This document shows, piece after piece, positions 36,299 through 44,093 of a stretch of 64,000 bases of DNA. This DNA comes from Planctomycetaceae bacterium. GTDB lineage: Bacteria; Planctomycetota; Planctomycetia; Gemmatales; Gemmataceae. The notes under the pieces were generated by a model, which was given only the letters and a program-made list of their open reading frames with translations, was not told the DNA's origin and searched no databases. Positions within the stretch are counted from its first letter, which is position 1. Every line of letters begins with the position of its first letter. The stretch is taken from the NCBI GenBank assembly GCA_013823135.1, contig PNLP01000009.1, forward strand, positions 107,433-171,432. Reading direction: 5' to 3'. The translations under genes were made by a program, and so were the position numbers.

Positions 36299-36399
36299 GA
36301 CCGGTGGTCTGGGTGTGGGCGATTCATGCGGGATGCAACAACCACAAGCTCGTAACCTACCATCAGACAGCAGTGGAATCAAGTTGGGGAACGCCTGAC

Positions 36400-37389
36400 A
36401 TGGATGTTGTTCACGTGGTCGGTGCCGGGGGAATCGGCTGTGCGGTAGGTTACGCTTTGCGTGCCGCGGGTGTGCCCGTCGTTTTCGTCGATGCGAACCC
36501 CGCCAAGGTGGAAGCGGGCCGGCGCGACGGGGTGCGTGTGGACGAACGTTCCCCGCTGCCCGCCGAGTTCATTCATTTCAACGACTGGCAGCCAAACCCG
36601 GCCATTCCCGTGCTGCTCTGCACAAAGTGCTACGACAACGCCGCGGTACTCGCGAAACTGCCATCGGACATCGATCTGATCCCGATCCAGAACGGGTTCG
36701 ACCCCGAGTTGGATTCGTTCGGTCACCACCGCGAGGGAATCGCGTCGTTCGTGTCAGAGTGTGCCGCCGACCGCCCACACACACGAATCACCCGCAAGGG
36801 TGAACTGCATTTGGGGCAACGAAGTTCGTTTAGCCGCGACCCGCAGGGGAGCGTGTTGAGCGCTCCCCTGCGGGTCGCGGCTAAACAGGAGCGGTTATTC
36901 TCGGTTGTGCAAGTGCCCAAGATCTCGCCGATCAAGCACTCGAAGTTGATGTACAACGCGGCCATCTCCCCGCTTGCGGCGGCAGCGGGGATCGACAATG
37001 GGCAACTACTGTCCGTGCCCACCGCACGACGGTTGTTCTTTGCTCTGCTTCAGGAGAACCACCGCATTTTGCACGCGGCAGGGATCGAACTCGGAAAGGT
37101 CGGGCCATTCTATCCCTCCACCGTGGCCTGGATTCTCAGGCGAAAGTGGCTCGCGTCGATGATGGCGAAGGGCTTCGAGCCGTCGCTGCGGGGAACGTAC
37201 TGCTCGATGGCTGGGGAGATTCAGAAGGGCCGCACGGAGATCGACAACTACAACGGCCACCTGATTCGACTGGCAGAGCAGACCGGCACCCCCTGCCCTC
37301 TCAACCGACGTGTGTTCGACCTCGTGACCCGCATGACGGCGGAACGCGCCACGCCCCGCCGCGAGGTGCTCGACACACTCACTTCGTGA
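36400..37389 (+). CDS. panE: ketopantoate reductase family protein (PanE/ApbA) with in-frame palindromic insertion
   Basis: About 329 residues. The N-terminus has the NAD(P)-binding motif VVGAGGIGCAVGYALRAAG; the middle has the catalytic lysine in PIKHSKLMYNAAISPLAA; the C-terminal helical domain has SLRGTYCSMAGEIQKGRTEIDNYNGHLIRLA, the family pattern for NADPH-dependent reduction of 2-dehydropantoate. Between the two (codons ~144-163) lies a stretch SFSRDPQGSVLSAPLRVAAK that is encoded by a 59-bp perfect palindrome and has no counterpart in the usual domain order. The reading frame stays open across it. Function in vitamin B5 synthesis is likely if the insertion is tolerated. It overlaps the convergent kinase by 11 bases. 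Confidence 0.87.
   Translation: MDVVHVVGAGGIGCAVGYALRAAGVPVVFVDANPAKVEAGRRDGVRVDERSPLPAEFIHFNDWQPNPAIPVLLCTKCYDNAAVLAKLPSDIDLIPIQNGFDPELDSFGHHREGIASFVSECAADRPHTRITRKGELHLGQRSSFSRDPQGSVLSAPLRVAAKQERLFSVVQVPKISPIKHSKLMYNAAISPLAAAAGIDNGQLLSVPTARRLFFALLQENHRILHAAGIELGKVGPFYPSTVAWILRRKWLASMMAKGFEPSLRGTYCSMAGEIQKGRTEIDNYNGHLIRLAEQTGTPCPLNRRVFDLVTRMTAERATPRREVLDTLTS
36828..36886. repeat. palindromic repeat element inserted in frame in panE
   Basis: Two perfect 26-bp arms (36828-36853 and 36861-36886; arm begins GTTTAGCCGCGACCCGCAGG) flank a 7-base loop. The core GTTTAGCCGCGACC recurs at 41766, 45329 (degenerate), 47409 and the right end of 49892-49944, always outside genes. This copy lies in the coding sequence of the ketopantoate reductase and adds about 20 codons without a stop. 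Confidence 0.93.
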
Positions 37390-39097
37390 CGCGGGGCTCC
37401 AACCAGACTGCGTGAACGCCGCGTTCGGTCCCTTCAGGTGCCACTTCCAGAGTCAACTCCGTCACGCCCTTCACGTCCAACTCGCAGTTCTGGGGCGCTG
37501 AGTTGCGTGGAACGGGGTTCGACGTCCAGGTGTTCTTCCCGTCCAGCAGCACCAGAAACCGCGCGGCGGGGGCGTCCGGCGGAGCGCTATCGTTGAACGC
37601 GACCTGTGCATTGAACCGCGCGAACTCCTTGTTGAGCTTGTACGTGATGCGGGTCGATGGCCGGTCGGCCGGAGCGGGATGCATGAAGATGCCGTGCTCG
37701 GAGACGCGACCGTTCACCTTGATGGTGCCATCGAACCCCGGCGGTGCGGGCGGACTCGGCCCGCTGACCGTCTTCGCAGCGGGGAAAGCCGACAAGAATA
37801 CCGCATCGGAACTCTTCTCGGACCCTTTTGGTGGCGTCGTGGTGTCGAGTGGCTTGGGCTCTTTTTTGTCGCCACGACCAACTACGGAGACGACGAGAAC
37901 ACCCGCGATGATTAGCCAGACCACGGCGAGAATCGTTAATCCGTGACGCTTGAGAAACGACCGATTCTGTTTCTTCTTGGTCTTCGCCTTCGTCCGGCGA
38001 GTCGTCTTCTCGGCTTCATCCGGAACGACGACGGCTTGCAGCTTTCGTGTCGGCTGCCGAAGGGGTTCCGTCGCTTGTGCGGCCTTCTTCGTGACAGCCG
38101 GCGGTTGAACCGGCTCGGGTGGAGGTTCGCGCCTTTCGACCGCGTTTGGGGACGCGGGCCGAATCGTGGCGAGTTGCTCGATCACTTCATCGGCAGACGC
38201 GGGTCGTTGCGCGGGGTCCTTGGCGAGCAACCGCATGATCAGATCGGAGAGTGGCTTCGGGATCGCCGGGTTCAGTTCGTGAACCGGTCGGGCCGTGCCG
38301 CGGATGAGTGCCGCAGCCTGGGCAACGGGATTCTCGGCCTGGAAGGGTGCGCGACCCACACACAAGGCGTACATCACACAACCCAGACTGAACAAATCGG
38401 TGCGGTGATCAAGCGGCAGCCCGCGAACCTGCTCCAGCGACATGTACGCGGGGGTGCCCATCACCATTCCCGTCGCTGTCAGGCCGTCGCTTGCGTCGAC
38501 CGAACGCACGAGCCCGAGATCGAGAATCTTCACCTGGAAAGCGGAGTCCGCGTTCCGCTTCCCGCTCCCCGTCCTTTTCTCCAGCCAGATGTTCGCGGGC
38601 TTGATGTCGCGGTGAATGAGCCCGTCGGCGTGCAATGCTCCCAGACCAGCCGCAATCTCGCGCGAGATCTGGAGAATCGTCGATAACTCAGGGTTTTGCT
38701 TGCGCTTTATCCAGGCTTCGAGCGACTCGCCCTGAAGCAATTCCATCACGAGGAACACGCTGCCACGGTCCTGGAACGCCTGGTAAACGGTGACGAGGTT
38801 CTGGTGCTTGACGCTGCCAAGGGCGCGGGCTTCGCGGAGGAATCGCTGCCAGCCGCCGTTCGATTCGGTCGCCAACTCCGGGTGCATGACCTTGATCGCG
38901 ACGTGCCGTCGCAGCGCGATGTCTTCCGCCGCGAAGACCATTCCCATTCCGCCCGCCCCGAGCAGATGCAGCACGCGGTAGTGCCCGACGCGGCCGATTT
39001 CGTCAGGCTCAACGGGCGGCAGCAAGAAAGGGTACTGTTTGGGCGATGGAGCGGGGTTCGCATCTGCCCCGTTGGGAGTGGGGGCCGTCTTCGACAT
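37379..39097 (-). CDS. transmembrane Ser/Thr protein kinase with C-terminal NPCBM-like domain
   Basis: About 572 residues. The kinase domain (~35-295) has GAGGMGMVFAAE, VAIKVMHPE, IHRDIKPANIWL, an LDLGLVRS in place of DFG (Leu for Phe), and GTPAYMSLEQVRG. A basic linker (TRRTKAKTKKKQNRSFLKRH) precedes one membrane helix (GLTILAVVWLIIAGVLVVSVV). The extracytoplasmic ~160 residues end in a carbohydrate-binding NPCBM/NEW2-like fold (GIFMHPAPADRPSTRITYKL, FNAQVAFNDSAP, ELTLEVAPEGT). A sugar ligand as signal is inferred from the domain. It starts at ATG 39097 and ends by an 11-base convergent overlap with the panE-like gene. Confidence 0.93.
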   Translation of the reverse strand: MSKTAPTPNGADANPAPSPKQYPFLLPPVEPDEIGRVGHYRVLHLLGAGGMGMVFAAEDIALRRHVAIKVMHPELATESNGGWQRFLREARALGSVKHQNLVTVYQAFQDRGSVFLVMELLQGESLEAWIKRKQNPELSTILQISREIAAGLGALHADGLIHRDIKPANIWLEKRTGSGKRNADSAFQVKILDLGLVRSVDASDGLTATGMVMGTPAYMSLEQVRGLPLDHRTDLFSLGCVMYALCVGRAPFQAENPVAQAAALIRGTARPVHELNPAIPKPLSDLIMRLLAKDPAQRPASADEVIEQLATIRPASPNAVERREPPPEPVQPPAVTKKAAQATEPLRQPTRKLQAVVVPDEAEKTTRRTKAKTKKKQNRSFLKRHGLTILAVVWLIIAGVLVVSVVGRGDKKEPKPLDTTTPPKGSEKSSDAVFLSAFPAAKTVSGPSPPAPPGFDGTIKVNGRVSEHGIFMHPAPADRPSTRITYKLNKEFARFNAQVAFNDSAPPDAPAARFLVLLDGKNTWTSNPVPRNSAPQNCELDVKGVTELTLEVAPEGTERGVHAVWLEPRVTK

Positions 39098-39199
39098 CCT
39101 CAATCCCCTCTCGGTTGGCGGGTGACGCGGGGAGCCACACCGCAAATTCTATCACAAGTCTAAACGGACTGTAATGAGAGGACAAAACTGATGAGGAGA

Positions 39200-39664
39200 T
39201 CAACCCAACATCGAAGTGAGTAACCGTTCGTATCGCTCGCCGATGGCGGTGATCGTGAACTGCCGGCGGTTCTCGTCAAGGATGGCGATTTCGATGCGGA
39301 GGTGATCGGCGGGCAGCGTGGCACCGACCTTGTCGGCCCATTCGACGAGACAGACGCCGTCGCCGTGGAAGTATTCGTCCACACCCAACTCGGCGAACTC
39401 CCGCGATCCACTCAGGCGGTAGGCGTCGAAGTGGTAGATGGGCAGGCGTGCGGGGTATTCCTGGATGAGCACGAACGTGGGGCTGTTCACCGCCGCCGGG
39501 TTCCGGACACCGAGCCCCTCGGCCACTGCTCGCGTGAGGTGCGTCTTCCCCGCTCCGAGTTGACCCACGAGCGCGATCACCGTTCCGGGGAAGAGCAACT
39601 CCCCCAGGCGACGCCCGAAGGCTTCCGTGGCCGGGAGATCAGGGATGTGAACTGTGTGGACCAT
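39200..39664 (-). CDS. tsaE: tRNA threonylcarbamoyladenosine biosynthesis ATPase TsaE
   Basis: TsaE is the ATPase partner of TsaB-TsaD in t6A37 modification of tRNAs. The ~154-residue protein has Walker A GQLGAGKTHLTRAVAEGLG, the switch segment NSPTFVLIQEY, YHFDAYRLSG and CLVEWADKVG, all in the usual order. The start codon at 39662-39664 is the first base triplet at the edge of an inverted repeat, and the frame stays open through that repeat to 39733; the proximal ATG gives the expected length. It lies downstream of prfB on the same strand, about 105 bases away. Confidence 0.95.
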   Translation of the reverse strand: MVHTVHIPDLPATEAFGRRLGELLFPGTVIALVGQLGAGKTHLTRAVAEGLGVRNPAAVNSPTFVLIQEYPARLPIYHFDAYRLSGSREFAELGVDEYFHGDGVCLVEWADKVGATLPADHLRIEIAILDENRRQFTITAIGERYERLLTSMLG

Positions 39665-39762
39665 TTCAGATTGCAGATTTGTGATTGATGATTGAAAAAC
39701 CGCTGACTCGATGCGCTGATTTCTGCCTTTCAATCGTCAATCACAAATCTGCAATCTGAAAT
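39663..39762. repeat. AT-rich 35-bp-arm inverted repeat between prfB and tsaE
   Basis: Left arm 39663-39697 (begins ATTTCAGATTGCAGATTTG) and right arm 39728-39762 are reverse complements with a single mismatch, separated by 30 bases. The arms are strikingly AT-rich for this genome. The left arm touches the tsaE start codon and the right arm ends eight bases from the prfB stop, so a transcript spanning both genes would carry the hairpin just before tsaE. Confidence 0.92.
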
Positions 39763-39769
39763 CTGAGGG

Positions 39770-40895
39770 TTACTTCTTCGTCTTGTTCAACCGTGCCGAC
39801 TTGTGCCGCAAGAAGGCGTGCATGAACTGGTCGAAGTCGCCGTCGAGCACGTCGTTGATGGCCGGGGTCTTGAGGTCGATCCCCTCGCGTTCCTCACGCA
39901 CCAGCGTGTACGGCTGCATGACGTAGCTGCGGATCTGCGAGCCAAACGCGATTTCGCCCTTCGCGTCGTAAGCCTTCACCGTGTCACCCATCCGCTTCTG
40001 TTCCTCGACCGCTTCAAGACGGGCCTGCAACATTCTCATGGCCTCGGCCTTGTTCTTGTGCTGGCTCCGACCCATCCGGCACTCAGCGCGAATCCCCGTC
40101 GGCTTGTGGATCAGCCGCACGCCGGATTGCGTCTTGTTCACGTGCTGGCCACCGGGGCCGCCCGTGCTGAACGTCTGCACTTCGAGATCGACATCGCGAA
40201 TCACGATCTCGATATCGTCTGGGATTTCGGGCAGCACGTCCACGGCCGCGAAAGACGTTTGCCGGGTGTCGCCGCTGCCGAACGGGCTCATGCGGACGAG
40301 TCGGTGAACGCCAATCTCGGCCTGCATGTACCCGTAGGCGTATGGCCCGACGATCTTGAACGTCACGCTCTGGACGCCGGCCTCGAGGTTCGGCTCGATA
40401 TCGATATCGTCCTTCGGCACATCGAAGCCGTGACGCTCAGCCCAGCGGGTGTATGCTCGGTACAAGATGCCGGCCCAGTCGCAAGCGTCGGTGCCGCCGG
40501 CCCCCGGTTTGATCGACACGACCGCAGAGCGTGCGTCGTTCTTGCCGCTGAGCATCGTCTGGAGTTCAAACGCTTCGTACTGCGTCTCGGCCTTCGCCAG
40601 AGCGGGTTCGATCTCGGCCTCGAACGACGGATCCTCATCGGCGAGTTCCGCCATCGCCTTGATCTCGCCCGTGGCAGCGGTGAGCTCTTCGAACGGCTTC
40701 ACGAGGGAGTTCGCAATCTTCAATTGCGAAATCACCCCCTTGGCCTTCTCCTGGTTGGTCCAGAAGTCGGGTTCGAGTTGCTTGGCTTCAAGTTGGTTGC
40801 GGTATGCGGTTTTGCCAGGCAAGTCAAAGAGAGTCCCGTAGCTGTGTCAGTCGGGCGCAAAGCTCGTCGGTTCGCCGTCGGAGGTCCGCGTTCAT
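39770..40895 (-). CDS. prfB: peptide chain release factor 2 (programmed +1 frameshift)
   Basis: RF2 ends translation at UGA and UAA. The main frame (from 40822) has the RF2 stop-recognition tripeptide SPF (RMSPFGSGDTRQTSF) and the catalytic GGQ (TGGPGGQHVNKTQSGVRL). The true start is ATG 40895 in another frame: it encodes 23 codons (MNADLRRRTDELC...) up to CTT TGA C, where TGA at 40826-40824 is an in-frame stop. A +1 slip on CTTTGAC joins it to the main frame (LFDLPGKTAYR), giving ~374 residues, close to E. coli RF2 (365). A GGGA lies just before the slippery site. This is the classical autoregulatory frameshift of prfB. Confidence 0.95.
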
Positions 40896-40994
40896 CGAGA
40901 TCGTCCTTGTTGAAGCACTGCGGTGTGAGCCGCTCAATCGGTTAGACAGTAGCATAGCGAAGAGGGTTCACACACCAAAGGCCAAGCATTAGTA

Positions 40995-41013
40995 GCGGTC
41001 CCAACGGGACCGC
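40995..41013 (+). other. hairpin in the leader of the SDR gene
   Basis: GCGGTCCC (40995-41002) pairs exactly with GGGACCGC (41006-41013) across a 3-base loop. It lies 14 bases before the ATG at 41028 and just upstream of the GAGG ribosome binding site, so it may affect translation or be a relic of the GC-rich hairpin repeats at 33961 and 49892. Confidence 0.55.
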
Positions 41014-41027
41014 GTGAGGCACCAACA

Positions 41028-41762
41028 ATGTCCAAACTTGCAGGCAAAGTCGCAGTCATCACCGGTGGCGGGTCGGGCGTCGGCAAAGCCACGGCCGCGC
41101 TGTTCCTTAAGGAAGGCGCGAAGGTCGTCATCGCCGGCCGCGACGCGGCCAAACTCGCCGCCGTGGCAGCCGAACTGAAGGCAGGCGACAACCTCCGCAC
41201 GGTTCCCACCGACGTGACCAAGGCCGAGCAGTGCCAGGCACTCATCGACGCCGCGACGAAAGCGTTCGGCCGCGTTGATGTGCTGGTGAACAACGCCGGC
41301 ACCAACATCAAGGATCGCACGATGCGGGAACTGACCCCCGAATCGTGGGACATGATGATCCGCACGAACCTCGACGGTGCGTTCTACTGCACGAAAGCCG
41401 TGCTTCAGCAAATGTTCGACCGCAAGGACGGCGTGATCGTGAACGTGGTTTCGGTCGCCGGGAAGCGTGCGAATCCGCTTGGCGGCGCGGCTTACGTTGC
41501 AGCCAAGTTCGGCATGGGAGCGCTGGGAATGGTGCTGGCGGGTGAAGAGAAAGACAGCGGCGTGCGAGTCAGCAACGTCTACCCCGGTGAGATCGATACG
41601 CCCATCCTGGCAGCACGACCACGGCCGGTTTCGGAGGAGCAGCGAGCCCTGATTCTGAAGCCGGAAGACGTGGCCGATGCGGTCTTGTTCGTGGCATCAC
41701 TGCCGCCACGGGTCTCGGTGCCTGAACTGGTGATCAAGCCAACCGCACAGATGTATTGGTGA
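41028..41762 (+). CDS. short-chain dehydrogenase/reductase
   Basis: A 244-residue classical SDR. It shows the cofactor motif TGGGSGVGKATA, NNAGTN, the Ser of VVSVAGKRA and the catalytic pair in YVAAK, followed by VYPGEIDTP. An Arg in GRDAAKL after the second strand suggests NADP(H) preference. The natural substrate cannot be told; clades with this pattern include 3-oxoacyl-ACP reductase-like enzymes and sugar or alcohol dehydrogenases. GAGG precedes the ATG. The gene is divergent from prfB and is followed directly by a palindromic repeat. Confidence 0.9.
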   Translation: MSKLAGKVAVITGGGSGVGKATAALFLKEGAKVVIAGRDAAKLAAVAAELKAGDNLRTVPTDVTKAEQCQALIDAATKAFGRVDVLVNNAGTNIKDRTMRELTPESWDMMIRTNLDGAFYCTKAVLQQMFDRKDGVIVNVVSVAGKRANPLGGAAYVAAKFGMGALGMVLAGEEKDSGVRVSNVYPGEIDTPILAARPRPVSEEQRALILKPEDVADAVLFVASLPPRVSVPELVIKPTAQMYW

Positions 41763-41765
41763 TCT

Positions 41766-41817
41766 GTTTAGCCGCGACCGAAGGGAGCATCCACGCTCCC
41801 TTCGGTCGCGGCTAAAC
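41766..41817. repeat. palindromic repeat (TTTAGCCGCGACC family) between convergent genes
   Basis: Perfect 23-bp arms 41766-41788 (GTTTAGCCGCGACCGAAGGG...) and 41795-41817 with a 6-base loop. It fills the gap between the SDR stop (41762) and the PP2C stop (41823). Same core as the copy inside panE. Confidence 0.95.
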
Positions 41818-41822
41818 CGCTA

Positions 41823-42575
41823 TTATTCCACCACTTCGAACACAATACACGAGACGTTGTCGCGCGAGCCCTGGGTGAGCGCGAGTTGCCCCAGGGACTC
41901 TGCCAACGCTTGCATGTCCTCGGCGGCGCTGATCTCGGAAGCGAGTTGGTCGTCGGGCACCACACCGGTCAAACCGTCGGTACAGAGCAGGAAGCGATCG
42001 CCAGCCTGAACGGGAACGACCGACACTTCCGGACCTTCGCCGACTTCCTTGCTGCCAAGGTACTTCCAGAGGACGTTGCGAAAGCGGTGATCCTTGGCTT
42101 CCGCCGGCGTGATCGTCTTGGCTTCGACAAGTGCCTGTGCGAGCGAGTGGTCGACGGTGAGTTGTTGAATCTTTTTGTTGCGGACGAGGTAGCCGCGACT
42201 GTCGCCAACCCCCGCGACATAGACCTCGCCACCCTTCCGGAAGAGCGCGAGCACGACGGTGGTGCCCATGTTCTTCATGTCTTTGTCCAGGGCACCCATC
42301 GCCATGATTTCTTCGTTCGCCTGCACGATCGCCCGGCGGGTTGCCGTTTTCACAGCCTCCCCGTTCAGGCTCGGTGCGAGGGTTTTTCGAAGAACAGCGG
42401 GGATGATTTCGACCGCCCGCTTACTCGCGATTTCGCCCGCGGCTTGACCGCCCATCCCATCGGCGACGATACAGACCGTCAGATCTGGGAATGCCTTGAC
42501 GTCGATTGAGTCTTCGTTGTTTTCGCGGTAATTTCCCAGCAAGCTGGACTTACCGATGCTCAACGTGAATGCCAT
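41823..42575 (-). CDS. PP2C-type Ser/Thr protein phosphatase
   Basis: About 250 residues, a stand-alone PPM/PP2C catalytic domain like bacterial Stp. Metal-binding motifs are in place: RENNEDS, VADGMGGQAAGE, VGDSRGYLVR, LLCTDGLTG and GSRDNVSCIVFE. It should reverse phosphorylation by Hanks-type kinases, of which three are encoded in this window, though none is adjacent. The ATG at 42575 begins the domain; an upstream in-frame start at 42632 would add 19 residues. Confidence 0.95.
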   Translation of the reverse strand: MAFTLSIGKSSLLGNYRENNEDSIDVKAFPDLTVCIVADGMGGQAAGEIASKRAVEIIPAVLRKTLAPSLNGEAVKTATRRAIVQANEEIMAMGALDKDMKNMGTTVVLALFRKGGEVYVAGVGDSRGYLVRNKKIQQLTVDHSLAQALVEAKTITPAEAKDHRFRNVLWKYLGSKEVGEGPEVSVVPVQAGDRFLLCTDGLTGVVPDDQLASEISAAEDMQALAESLGQLALTQGSRDNVSCIVFEVVE

Positions 42576-42832
42576 GTGATCAATCCCCGAACTCGCGATA
42601 TGAGCGGGATCCGCCGACTCAAACGAGTGCATCCGGATGACGCAGAGTGTTGGTATCGCGGGGAGTGCGCTGCGTCTGATTCTGTTTTAGCTTACACCGC
42701 GCCCACGTAACGGGCAATCCACACAGACGGATTCAGGCACGACAAAATGGAGCCGCCTTTTCCGGAGCCCCGAAAGACGTTACAGTCCGCATCTCTGGAC
42801 CCCGGCACGGGGTTCCGCACAGGAGTTCAGGC

Positions 42833-43978
42833 ATGGACGCCGGCGAACGGGTGGTGCTTGTCCACGACTGGCTGACCGGAATGCGCGGTGGCGAGAAGTG
42901 CCTCGAACCCCTCTGTCGGGAGTGGCCCGCCAGCCGCTTGCTCACCCTGCTGCACAAGCCCGGCAGCGTGTCGCCTGTTATTGAGCAAACGCGAATTCTA
43001 CCCAGCGTTCTCAACAAACTCCCGAAAGTCGATCGCTACTACCGCTACCTTTTGCCGTTGATGCCGTTCGCGGCTGGTTGGCGCATCACGGATGCCGACC
43101 TCGTTGTGAGCCTGAGCCACGCGGTCGCCAAGTCGGCACGCCCGCCGAAGGGGATTCCGCACGTCTGCTACTGCTTCACCCCAATGCGGTACGCCTGGCA
43201 CATGAAGGAGTCCTACTTCGATAGCAAGGGGCTTCTCGGCGGCTTGAAAGCGAAGGCGATCGACTTGCTTCTGTCACGAATCCGCGACTGGGACCGCCGC
43301 ACCGCCGACCGCGTGACGCACTTCGTGGCCATCAGTAATACGGTGCGGGACCGCATCCGCGACTGCTACAACCGCGATGCCGCAGTCATTTACCCGCCCG
43401 TCGATACCGAGTTCTACACGCCCTCGAATCAACCCCGCGAGGACTTCTACCTCGTGGTGTCGGCACTGGCTCCGTACAAACGGTTCGACCTTGCGGTGGA
43501 TGCGTGCCGCAAACTCGGCCGCAAACTCATCGTGATCGGCAGCGGGCAGAACGCCGCGAAGTTGAAAGCCCAGGCGAACGGCGACACCACTTTCCTGGGC
43601 TGGCAGTCCGACGAAGTGATCCGCGATCACCTCCGGCGTGCCAAGGCCCTGCTCTTCCCGGGCGAGGAAGACTTCGGAATCGTGCCGCTGGAAGCCCAGG
43701 CGTGCGGGTGCCCGGTGATTGGCTACGGTCGCGGTGGCCTGACCGAAACCGTGCGGCCACTCAGCGACGGTGCGAATGCCACCGGGGTCTATTTCGAGGA
43801 GCAAACCCCGGATTCCGTGGTGGACGCCATCGAGCGGTTCGAGCAGAACGCGGACCGTTTCGACCCGCGGGCGGCACGCCGGAACGCGGTCCGTTTCCGG
43901 AAAGATCGCTTCGAAGCAGAACTGTTTGACTATCTGGTGCTGGCCACCGGTCGAACGCTCGTTCGCCGGGCAGCATAA
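42833..43978 (+). CDS. GT4-family glycosyltransferase
   Basis: The 381-residue protein has the two-domain GT-B layout of family 4 glycosyltransferases. The N-terminal half has HDWLTGMRGGEKCLE and CYCFTPMRYAWHMKESY. The C-terminal half has LVVSALAPYKRFDLAVDACR, KLIVIGSGQN, TTFLGWQSDEV and the donor-binding pattern GEEDFGIVPLEAQACGCPVI then GYGRGGLTETV. AGGAG precedes the ATG. It probably transfers a hexose in cell-surface polysaccharide or glycolipid synthesis, but there is no gene cluster to narrow the acceptor. Similar lone mannosyltransferase-like proteins are common in planctomycetes. Confidence 0.92.
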   Translation: MDAGERVVLVHDWLTGMRGGEKCLEPLCREWPASRLLTLLHKPGSVSPVIEQTRILPSVLNKLPKVDRYYRYLLPLMPFAAGWRITDADLVVSLSHAVAKSARPPKGIPHVCYCFTPMRYAWHMKESYFDSKGLLGGLKAKAIDLLLSRIRDWDRRTADRVTHFVAISNTVRDRIRDCYNRDAAVIYPPVDTEFYTPSNQPREDFYLVVSALAPYKRFDLAVDACRKLGRKLIVIGSGQNAAKLKAQANGDTTFLGWQSDEVIRDHLRRAKALLFPGEEDFGIVPLEAQACGCPVIGYGRGGLTETVRPLSDGANATGVYFEEQTPDSVVDAIERFEQNADRFDPRAARRNAVRFRKDRFEAELFDYLVLATGRTLVRRAA

Positions 43979-44021
43979 GATGTTCCTGGGGAATAAGCGG
44001 ACAGGGTTGGGGATCGGATCG

Positions 44022-44050
44022 TTGACGTGGGCCACGACTGGCCCTAGATT
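44022..44050 (+). promoter_or_regulatory. predicted sigma-70-type promoter of the liv operon
   Basis: TTGACG (44022-44027), a 17-base spacer, and TAGATT (44045-44050) lie 43 bases before the GTG start of the substrate-binding protein gene at 44094. Confidence 0.62.
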
Positions 44051-44093
44051 CAAGCCTTGATCCCCTTCCCACAATCACAACCGGGAGTTCACT

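Noticed and set aside
39770..40822. prfB as a truncated gene starting at TTG 40822
   Set aside because: The upstream 23-codon frame ending CTT TGA C shows the standard programmed frameshift, so the gene is complete from 40895.
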